From Harmothoe impar (taxonomy: Eukaryota > Annelida > Polychaeta > Phyllodocida > Polynoidae): a DNA stretch of 64,000 bases. The position numbers and the translations under genes were made by a program. The first letter of the stretch is position 1. Every line of letters begins with the position of its first letter. The DNA is taken from contig OX381721.1 of the NCBI GenBank assembly GCA_947462335.1, positions 5,704,001 through 5,768,000 of the forward strand, in the 5' to 3' direction. The notes under the pieces were generated by a model. It did no database searches and was not told the DNA's origin. It worked only from the letters and a program-made list of their open reading frames with translations. Shown in pieces: positions 24,001 through 35,700 of this stretch.

Positions 24001-26768
24001 TTAGTAGCCACCATTAGCTTTGATCTTCTCATCGACCCAGGTCTTGTACTTGGCCACCTGAGTGTAGACAGAGGGGGCATTGCCTGTAGCACATCTTCGT
24101 GTACCCCATGAATGCACTCCACCAACGAACCACTTATTATCCCTCATGCAGACCAGGGGGCCACCTGTATCACCCTAGGAAAGGAATATAAAGTACTGTT
24201 ATTTAAATGAGAATTCAAATGATTTATGTGATCTTGCTTGGTGCACAAACCAAAGCTTGCTTACAGGTGTAATCAGAGAGTTTCTCAAACTATATACATT
24301 TGATATAAGAATTCTAATGATGGCTTCAAAGATAAATTAAGTCTACAATATATAAAAATTTGATGTGACTTCTCTATATAACCATACTGGAACTATCTAG
24401 GCATGTTTAATATTAATAAACGTACGTCACAGCCCACAGAGAGACCGTCTCCAACACAAATATTGTTTGTAAGGATGTAACGAGGCCAGTAATCTTTGCA
24501 GACTTCTTGATCCCGTGGTGAGATGGCCAGTTCATTCAGTATGGGGCTGTCCACATCTTTATCTAATGAAAGAGTATGTTTATTACATTTAGTAAATATC
24601 ATGGACAGGTCCCTTTATGTATTTATTTGTTACAAGGTGTGTAGCCATGCACCTCTCACTATAGTTCAACGGGCAGCTGCGTCTCCTGTGTTATTTGTAT
24701 ATCTATTTTATGTTGTTACTACTGACGGTACCGACGGTAGGTTACCGTTGCACCGACGGTAGGTTACCGTTGGTTGTGTACCGAGGGTACCGAGGGTAAC
24801 TTCTTGCTACAGGTTTCATTACACCCTACATAACTTCAACACCAGGTGGCTCTGCTGGTGTGGTCAGGTAACCCCCACAGGCCTGTATATAAGGTGGACT
24901 GCTTCTTCTACACATAATATGTTATGTCCCTTGCACACCAGGTTAATGGGCCTAAAAATCTATGCACACCCAAGGGTGGCAGAGCCTCTCAGACCCAACC
25001 ACTACACCTCAGGTATAAAGGAGTACCCACTGCAAGCACCTGGTGAGAGCCAATGCTCCAAGCAAGGTTCCCAAGAGCTTTTACACCACATTTAGACCAG
25101 ATAGCTTTTATAGTAAATGTAGAAATGTTTAGTGTGGCTACAATTAATAGAGAAATTGGAACAGAGTCAAAATGACCTCCACCTCTTGAAATGGATCATT
25201 CTATCATCCTATAACCTCACAGAGTCATTAACCAATGGGGCATCAGAAACAAAGTGCATTCTAGAGATATCAAGCTAGGGCTGTGTCTCACGACCTTGGG
25301 ACAATGTTTTTGTCTCCGACCGGGTGCCGTCTCTGACTGGGTGCCGTCTCTGACCGGGTGCCGTCTCTGACCGGGTGCCATCTCTGACCGGGTGCTGTCT
25401 CTGTCCGGGTGCCGTCTCTGACCAGGTGCCGTCTCTGACCGGGTGCCGTCTCTGACCGGGTGCCGTCTCTGACCGGGTGCCGTCTCTGACCGGGTGCCGT
25501 CTCTGACCGGGTGCCGTCTCTGACCAGGTGCCGTCTCTGACCGGGTGCAGTCTCTGACCGGGTGCAGTCTCTGACCGGGTGCCGTCTCTGACCGGGTGCC
25601 GTCTCTGACTGGGTGCCGTCTCTGACCCGGTGCCGTCTCTGACCGGGTGCCGTCTCTGACCGGGTGCCGTCTCTGACCGGCTGGGCTTGATAAGGTCAAA
25701 ATACTTGCAGCAGGAGGCTAACTATAATTATAACTATGATTATATAACAACCAATATAACGTTTTTCCAAATCCTTATGTATATATGAGTATAAATATTT
25801 ATAAAACACCTTTTTCTAACACCTGGTCAGAGACGGCAGCCGGTCAGAGATGGCACCCGATCAGAGACAAAAGCATTGTCCCAAGGTCGTGAGACACAGC
25901 CCTAGAATTTTTTTCCTTTATGCATTGAGAATCATAAATATGTGGACACAAGTCATCTATATGACCAAAATAAAAATAGGTATCTAAAGGAATAAAAACA
26001 ATCTTGGCCATATGATGCAGCCCATCTATCACCAAGTTGCTAACTCACATCCAGTAAGACCCCAACCAGTTATGTAGCAGTCGTCATCAGGACCAAACTC
26101 CATATCCCCCTCTGGGAAGCAGGCTGGGAAGATCTTGGGCCCAAGTTTTAGTTTCTTGGACAGCTTTAACAGTGCAATGTCATTAGGAAAGGGTCTTCCA
26201 ATGATAAAATCTTCATGCTGGATAAGAAAGTACAGAATTAATAAGCCAATCTTAGACTAAGAGGTGTCAATGGTTTGACCAATTGTGACTGACAATCATA
26301 AATTATCATTGTCTTATTAGGTGTGTGTATTTGGGGAGGGGGGTCCATACTTTGTAACAGGTAAGCTGGAATATCTCTGGTCTCTTTTTAATATCTCATA
26401 TTCATTTGATGAACAAAGCAAATGTTCCACTAACTGTCCTTAAATTGTCTCATTCTATAATTATCCTTAGGACTGCCAGTACTTTCTAGAGATGCACTGC
26501 CATAGCGTATCATTTCCAATACAAATGCAAAATATTGGCTTTCAGGGGGCCCTTTTTACTATACACATTTGCCCGCTACAGCTGTGCTAAGGATATGTCT
26601 CTCCTGTTCAACATAATGCTAAGTTTAAGGAATACTATGCTGGACTAACCATGTTGACCTTCATAAGATTTTCTTACCATGATGATCCTAGATGTGTCAA
26701 TGCGAACCTCATTGCCAGTTACACTCAGCATGTCATGTTCTCCAGCAACAACAGTAAAGGTAAGGTCA
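24001..26768 (-). CDS. C-terminal S1 protease-homologue exons 13-16
   Basis: Exon 13 (26,768-26,678) reads DLTFTVVAGEHD to IIM. Exon 14 (26,217-26,049) has NDIALLKLS with the catalytic Asp, then ACFPEGD and CYITGWG. Exon 15 (24,562-24,426) has ISPRDQEVC and NNICVGDG. Exon 16 (24,174-24,001) has GDTGGPLVC, VGGVHSWG and a C-terminal helix (VYTQVAKYKTWV). Thr replaces the nucleophilic Ser. By counting back from it, the specificity-pocket position 189 appears to be Val rather than Asp. These exons are single-copy and shared by all isoforms. Acceptors are TATAG, CCAG, TTAG and CTAG. Confidence 0.87.
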
Positions 26769-29700
26769 CTATAATTTGAGAAAAACATTTAGCATCGACA
26801 CAAGTATGGATGAGCTCATTATGGTTCCCAGACAATTGTGTTCGGTACAATCTTAAAGTATAGTTTATAATGACCACACTTGTCCCATATCCAACATAAA
26901 AGCTTGAGCCACTATTATAATTGAATTTGGGAATATATTTTGCCATAGTCTAGAGCAAACAAAAAAGTGAAACAATAGAAATACTCAGGGTGGGGACCAT
27001 CTTGAGGTCAGAATGATTCATGCAGCTACACTATACCCTATTTACAAACTATTTTGTGAATCATAGGTCAAAATGGCCTCAACATCTTATTCCTAGATCT
27101 TGCTTGTATTTGAATGGAGAACTGATACTTAGGACTGGACACATTGGGCGGAGGTGACTGCCCATTCATCCGATAAAAGCACAGCACCACAAAAATGGCC
27201 TAGATTATCTCCCTGAAGGGAAAGCATCCAGGGCCAGGAGTTGGGCTGAGCTTCACCCCCACCACTAATGTAGGGCAGATCATCATTTCCAGTAACGCGC
27301 TTGCCACAGACTTTAGGGACATCAAAATATTTTCTTTCATGTACACTTTGGACTGCCTCATTTATGAATGCTCAAATATAATTATGTTAAAGTTCACCAT
27401 CCTATTGAACTCCCATTGACAAGTTTGAGTAATATTTGACCAGGTTTGAGGCACATGCCAGTAAGTGGAATTTGCTTTCGGTATTTATATAATACAACAG
27501 TTACATTTCTTTCAAAAAAGGAAGGCCATATGTTCCCACCTTACTATGTCATCAAAAATAGTGGTTTGTTTGAAAGGTGCAGACAAGGCTAGTTTATACT
27601 CCTCCTAATCACAATTTTAGCAATTTGAAAAAAAAAGATTTTAAATGAAAGCAAATGAACACTTATTCTAGTCTGTCAGCTTGGTTATTTCACATTTTGA
27701 CCGTGCGGCCACATTTCGCTTGGCCTAAAGTCTTGTAAACTACTGGCTGATGTCAACATGTGAAACAAGTCTGTCAACAGGTTGAAACTATGGTTTTTTT
27801 TCTCCAACAATACCATAGCCCATGTCTGATACAGACGTATATATGTGATACATAACAATGCAAGTATACAGAACAATGAGGTCCCACCTGGCTCAGGAGT
27901 AGGCTTGCAGCACCTGAGTGTTGGGTTCCCGCAGGTATCCTGCTGACCGTCCAGCTCTCCATGCTGACACGTCTCAGCACACACACCTCCCACCTCAGCA
28001 CACGTAGACCCTGGTAAACAAACAATCAGGTTTTAACAAAAGGAGGGGGATCGGTGACTCCCCTCCCCATTGATTTGTCCTTTTATACAAAGAAACTTGC
28101 AGGAATTTGTAACAAGAAAAATATAAAATGACAAAATATACAACAAGAAAAATATACAACAAAATATTTATAGATTTTCGCCTACTATCAAGAAAGCCCC
28201 CAAAGAGAATATCTCAAACTTTGAGAACACTACATAGTCTGCACCGTAAATGTGATGATTATTTCTACATATATGACCTGCACTCTTTGGTGTCAAATTG
28301 CAGCTAACTGTTATCTATGTGTGACTTCACTGTATGTATGATGCATACTAGAAAATCATTAAGGTACTTGCTTTCCCATGATATGTTGAAGCCGCGGGCA
28401 TTATTCGCAGCATCGGTTGTGAAGTGGAGGTAGACCCTCTTACCACTAGTGACAATGGGCTGGATTGCCTTTATACCACACAGGTTTGCAACCACAGGGG
28501 CATAGCCATTCTCTCCATCATGTACCTGAATGACATGCAATACCAACCATGTAGGCAATATATCACAAAACTATGGTCTCATCATGCACTAGACTTGTCA
28601 AATGTTCTCTGTTTGAACTAATATTTAATTCAGGTTATCCTACTCTATTAGTGTACACTATTCTTCATATTATACGAGAGTTGTTGCAACCAAAGGTCCA
28701 AAAAAGGTAGGACAGTTCAAGAAGATGCAGCTGAACTAGCCTTTGCATTAGTACATAAAAAGATAGTTAAAGATAACTTTGATTTAGTAATGTCACAGAT
28801 CATGGAATACAGCTGGTAACGCCATTGTGGCTTAATGGATTTATTCATCTCTATTGCTTTTTAGAATACCTACTTTGAGAGAGTCTGCCTTGCAGTTCTC
28901 AGAACTCTCTACTTCAAAGTCAAGGAACTTGAGGGTGATAGAGCCTGTGCTGTTGGCCTCCAACTCAATAAAGAAGGCACAGTCAGCATTGTCGGGGTAG
29001 TTCTCTGGATACTTAGGGCTAGTGAAGAAGCCTGAGTCTCCAACTAGCTCAGAGCCACAGTTCAGATTTGGGGGATACCTAAAGAGAATGTAGTTATATA
29101 AAATAATGAGACTGTATAATATAGTAGATACATGCTCTGTGCTAAGTATTGTATAAACCAAAAACTAGATATTGCAAAGCTGCCTGCTCTGGGGGACACT
29201 CATGTCTGACTGCTTTTTTTTATGCCGAAGTCAGGTTCCTGAGGTTGATAATAATCATACCTACCCCCGCTAATATGGACCCAAGGAATTCAATGGTTCT
29301 ATCGGTTTGTTGCTAAAACAGCTGGTTGCCTAGCAACGGCTATTCTAATTGTTTATCTGCCTAGCAACACACATTTCCATGGTCCTGAGGTTGATTATAA
29401 TCATACCTACCCCCCCTAATATGGACCCAAGGAATTCAATGGTTCTATCGGTTTGTTGCTAATACAGCTGGTTGCCTAGCAACAGCTATTCTAATTGTTT
29501 ATCTGCCTAGCAACACACATTACCATGGTCCTGAGGTTGATTATAATCATACCTACCCCCCCTAATATGGACCCAAGGAATTCAATGGTTCTATCGGTTT
29601 GTTGCTAATACAGCTGGTTGCCTAGCAACGGCTATTCTAATTGTTTATCTGCCTAGCAACACACATTTCTATGGTCCTGAGGTTGATTATAATCATACCT

Positions 29701-32700
29701 ACCCCCCCTAATATGGACCCAAGGAATTCAATGGTTCTATCGGTTTGTTGCTAATACAGCTGGTTGCCTAGCAATGGCTATTCTAATTGTTTATCTGCCT
29801 AGCAACACTCATTTCCATGGTCCTAAGGTTGATTATAATTATACATACCCCCCTTAAATGGACCCAAGGAATTCAATGGTTCTATCGGTTTGTTGCTAAT
29901 ACAGCTGGTTGCCTAGCAACATCTATTCTAATTGTTTATCTGCCTAGCAACACACATTTCCTTACCCCCTTACATGGACCCAGGGAATTCATAGGAACTG
30001 CCATATTTGAAGTAATATCATCCTTCCCCCTGATTACCCCTTCCGGGCTTTGCTTATTTGGTGTCTCGAATGGGTTCCTTTCGAACATACCAACCATGTA
30101 GACATTATGTTTCTTGGAATGCAAGAATTGCGGTTGTTGCCGCGTAAAAAAATGCCTGAGGCATTTTTTTACGCGGCAACAACCGCAATTCTTGTTTAGC
30201 CATGAAAGAAGAACAGTTTGAGAGTAATGTGAACAATCCGAAAGTCTTCAATACCAGGCTCCATCAAAGATGATGTTAGTTCTGAAATATGTCCACGTAT
30301 GGTTGTTGAGTCAATGGCTGCAACTGGAAACTGCCATTGGTATTGTACAACAAAATGTTCATTTATTGACAGCAGTTTCCTTCAATGTTCAATCTATGTA
30401 GGCTCATTGAGGCAACTATAGTATTATTTTTCTACACCATTGATATTTAAAAATGCTTTATATTACTACATGTATTATTCACTATACTAATATACTAATA
30501 CTCACCTGGTGGTCGGTACAGGTGTGGTGGTAATTGCAGGAATCTCCCTGTATGAGGCCTTGAACCCTCGGTAGTTAAGAGATTCATCCGAGCGGAATGT
30601 CACTTCAAGAATATTGGTTTTGCTTATTATCCGAGGAGGAGCCACACTACCACAGTATCTATTGCAAAGGAAAAAACATCTCTGGATCATGATCATAATG
30701 TCTTTTTGGTATTGGTGGTACTATGCATTGGTACAGGGAACATTCATTTTAAGGTCATAGAAGAATTGTCATTGAATATTTTGTAAAAACCCACAGCATT
30801 GATGATGCATTGATTATTAACTAAATTTATTCTACCAATATGTACTATTGAAAGAAATCTACTAGAACATAATCATTTTATCTTTTTTTGCAAGAAGTAC
30901 AAGCATTATACACACATCAATACATCATAGGTAGGACATTGACCATGACATATTTGAACCTTTGATTTTGACAAATACTATAGTTGTAAATTTCATTTGT
31001 CAAATTTATTTGACCAGGAAGAACAGAGCATTTTCATATCTAATGATGTTCAACTCTGTGAACTCATAAAACAGCTTTATTTTACTCCATGACAGGCTAT
31101 ACTGCAAAGGGACCTGTTGTGCTGAGCACTTGTACTTACTCGAGGATACATTGCGGACTGGTGATGGCCCATCCGTCTGACAGAAGTACAGCACCACAGT
31201 AGTTCTGTTTGCCCCTAAGAAGGCTCAGCTGCCAGGGCCAGGAGTTAGCCTCAGCCTCACGACCACCACTAATGTAGGGCAGCTCTTTATTACTGGTGAA
31301 TCGCCTGCCACAGCCTGTATTTACAAAGAAATTGTTTCATTCATGTCCACTTTAGAGAGATTAATATAACAGCACTATTTCAAGGATTAACAAGAGTGGA
31401 ATACTACAACTGTCCATCTTAGGCATGAATAGACCAATTGTACAAAGTAAACCTGTAGCCATATTGAGCTGCCAGAAGGCAATAAACATTTCCAATTCAA
31501 AGCTTTACATATCTTAAGCGAGTATTTTACTCCCATTGACAAGTTTAAGATATCTTGGAGCAGTAATTTTTACTTTCTCAGTTTGAGTGCGCCATAAATT
31601 CATTAACTCTTTCTTTCTATGAACAAAATTTGATTTGAAATGAAAATAATGATTCTGAAGAAAACATAGTTTCCAAAGAACCATATGTGTAATGATAAAG
31701 TAATTTATACTGTATAAACCTTCAAATTTGAGCAAAAAGTAAATTTAATTAAAAGCCTACTTTCAATGGCATCTTCTATCTTAAGGAAAAAGGGTGGTTG
31801 GGGTTGCTTCAATAAGGGGGACGAAGGCTGTTTATCAAAAATGTTTTTGCTTAAAGTTGCTTGAATTAGATAGTTCATGTGTCATACCTGGTCCCGGAGT
31901 AGGCTTGCAGCAGCTGAGTGTAGGCTTGCTGCAGGTACCTACACGGTCCAGCTCTCCATGCTGACACGTCTCAGCACACACACCTCCCACCTCAGCACAT
32001 GTAGACCCTGGTAAAGGAACAACCATGTTTTAGCAACAAGAGGGGGATTGTAAGATATTGTGTGCATAATCAATATGTTTATGGGTCAAAAAGTAATTTG
32101 TACAAGCAGTTTCATCCATAGTATCATAATAATTGTCTCATTGAACATGATTTTTACACCACATCAAGTACATATTTTATCTTGCTTCAATACCCTTCTT
32201 TTTGTAGAAATGTGCAGTATAAATCAAGTGAGAATTAACAGTAAGTATAATGCCTCAGAGAAATTCACTAATATACTTGCTTTCCCATGATATGTTAAAG
32301 CCTCGGGCATTATTTGCAACATCGGAAGTGAAGCGAATGTAGACTGCCTTGCCACTAGTAAAGATAGGTTGGATTGCATCTTTACCACACAGGTTTGCAA
32401 CCATTGGGGCATAGCCATTCTTTCCATCGTGTACCTGAATAACATGTTACAGTAATGTAGATCTAAACATCAAGATTTCATCATGTTCTAATGTTTTTTT
32501 GGTTATATGTGTCGAATGTTATAATATTTTATTGTAGCTGTTACGTCAATCTAGCTAAGTTGGACATTGGTCATATAACACAAGGCTCTAAGCAAGATGT
32601 CGCAACCAGGGTCCATTGGGTGTAGGACAGTCTTCCGACTGGACCTGTGCATTAAGAACGTGTTTATCATGAAATACAGCTTCAACAGGACAGCATTGTA

Positions 32701-35700
32701 CATTAAAGAATTTCTAGTATTACGTAAACCACCTACTTTGAGAGAGTCAGCCTTGCAATTCTCAGAGCTCTCTACCTCAAAGTCCAGGAACTTAAGGGTA
32801 ATAGAGCCTGTGGTGTTGGGCTCCAACTCAATAAAGAAGGCACAGTCTGCATTGTCGGGGTAGTTCTCTGGGTACATAGGGCTGCTTAAGAAGCCTGAGT
32901 CTCCAACTTGTTCAAAACCACAGTTCATATTCGGGGGAAACCTAGGCAAGAAAGATTTTATATATGATCTTTACCCTGAGAAGGAAAAAATACAATCCAC
33001 CTCAATATAAAACCAAGTAGGCAATGTACAAACAGTTTTTTTTTTTGGTTAATCAAAGCAAAATGTGTGTATTTTATTCCTGCATTCATTTCATTGTGGG
33101 TATCCTCGGACCTAAGCAGAGTATCTCCAACGCCTTAAATGGCCGCGGACATGGCCACCTCAGCGATGGATGCTTCCCTGGTGAGTCTTTAAGCCGATGC
33201 TCGGATGGCAGCTAATTCTAGTTCCACTTCTTTGAGCTTCCTCTCTTTCTGCCTCCTCTTCTCTGCTGCTGTCTCACTCGACTTAAGTTCCTCAGCTCGT
33301 CTGATCTGCGCATCTAACTCGGCATCTGTGAAGCTCGAGAGGACGGAGTCTCGGCCAGTCTCCTGCCCCCCCTCGGGGGCCACCATCACCGATATAGACA
33401 TATACAGTACGCTCATAAAACTTATTGTACGAGTTGAACAGTTGTACATGTATTCATTTTTCTCAAAGCATTATGTTTTGTCTAGGGAGGGCAATGAAGT
33501 GGTACAGTATGTAGTCAAGCGCTTACGTATAAGTGGGTCTATCTGGAACCAGGGGATGCTCCAATTATATGCTAACAGTATAAATACTGACTCTCACCCC
33601 TGGTTCAGAAAGACCTCCTCAGGTCTCAGATAGTGTATGTTAGATTGAAAGCACTTCCAGAACTCATGATCGCTGACAGTCCTTTACGAACTGCTTTAGC
33701 TTACTTGTACAGGTTGATTGAATAAAACTTTCCTTTTTCGCATCTGCATTCTGCAGTTTGAGTCCTTATTGCGAATTACTTCTTAGACAGGGGACTCTAC
33801 AAAGTTATGAATTTATCCAAAATATTTTCATTTCCTTAACTATAGAATTCTATGGGCAGTTTGAGATTTAATAAATATCATAAACATAGGTCCAATTAGA
33901 ACATTTTGCATAAATATATGTCATTTGGGCACCGTGGCCAATGGAGGGAATTAAGCCATTTTGACTTTTGCCTTTTGCTTTTTTTGTACCCTCCTGCTCT
34001 TCACTTTAATGATATTTTATATGGGCTCATTGAGAGGAGTACATATTTCTTTTTAAACACCACATATATTGAAATAACAATGCTGTATTTTAGAAAATGT
34101 ATCATTCACTGTACTGATACTCACCTGGTGGTTGGTACAGGTGTCGTGGTGATTGCAGGAATCTCCCTGTATGAGGCATTGAACCCTCGGTAGTTTAAAT
34201 ATTCATCCGAGCGGAATGTCACTTCAAGACTATTAGTCTTGCTCATTATCTGAGGAGGAGCCGCACTACCACAGTATCTATTGCAAAGGAAAAACATCTT
34301 CATATCATTTCTATCATTTCTTTTTTAGTATAGGTAGTACTATGCATGGGTTCAATTTCAATCTTTGGTACATTTCTTCATGAAAATTTCTCACAGTCAA
34401 CCGAGCCAAATGTCTTGCCTTTTATCATGTTGACATTTGTCCTCTATTATGCAAAATACTGTATTTCTTGGATCAATAAGTAATTCTCAGTGTGATTTAC
34501 TTGTTTTTGATGTAAGATTGGCTATTCTTTATGATACTTACGGTCCATGAGTCAATTCTTGATCGAAAACTTTCACATAGTCACAACCGCCACAGCCATT
34601 GATGGGGGAAGCATTCTCTAATTCAAAGTCTAGAAACTCTAACTCTATGGTGTTTCCTTCTCCTACAGTGATGCTCCAGGAACACTGGTAGTTGTCTGGG
34701 TAGTTAGTTGGGTAGTTGGGACTAGTCACCGTCCCACTCGGACCCTTCAGGGCACCACCACAGTCCTGACCTGATCCTACAGTAATAGAAAGATATTAAT
34801 AAGACAAAGCTTTCACCGACTTTTTATTCAATTGTCTATGTTCACTTAACACTGCACAGCTTAAAAAAGTATATCTAACTGACAAAATGAAACAAAATTT
34901 TGTTTTTACACTTCCCCATTTCTTTTTGCTGTTGCAGTCCCTTAAATTATGTAAAAAACACACTATGCACTTAATGAAGCACCAATTTTATAATAGATAA
35001 CAATATATTTGAGCAAAAAAATTGAAATTTGAGTTTCTAAAATTGACCCTAAAAGGGATGTGTGCGCCTTATGATGGAGTATTCATTTATTAGTTACAGG
35101 GGCGTGTAAAAATTTCCGACCCCTCTTGAGGGGGGGGGCATAAAAAATTCTGACCCCTCTTGAGCCCATTCTTAGTAAAAAAAAGCCCACGCGTTACTTG
35201 AGTTCAAAGAGGGGGCTGAAACATTCCACGCGCTCTCGAGGGGGGGGGGCATAAAATTGTTTCACCCCTCCATGCAAAATCTCACCACCCCCCTTGTAAT
35301 TAATAAATGAACACTCCCTTATGTTAAATATGGTGACTAGTATAGAGGATTCAGAAAACGATATGCCCTTGGACAATTTTCAGGGATTCTCAATTTACTT
35401 AGGCTTACCTAGCAGACAACTGTCAGTCTCCGATAGTATAAGCTCATTAAAAGTCAGCATCTATGCTTGAAGGGTAGTATATACACTTGAAACTCAGCAT
35501 CTAGCTCAAAGTATATAAGAATATGTACTCTTATTCAAGGTACAACGGGAGAAATTAATGTTTGGTCCTGCTTACACATCAATGGGATTACAAAGAGCAA
35601 ATTATTATAATAGTATAATATAATATTTGAATTATGATATGTTGTATAGGATAGAGAGTATAATATATCCACCCACCATATCGTAAGGCTATAACAAGGA

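Noticed and set aside
22960..25690. CRISPR array
   Set aside because: The direct repeats here are contiguous tandem units without unique spacers, and the genome is clearly eukaryotic.
25217..25699. 160-codon minus-strand frame with Arg/Thr/Pro repeats
   Set aside because: It is the translation of a 17-bp minisatellite inside a TIR element, with no start context, splice partners or family match.
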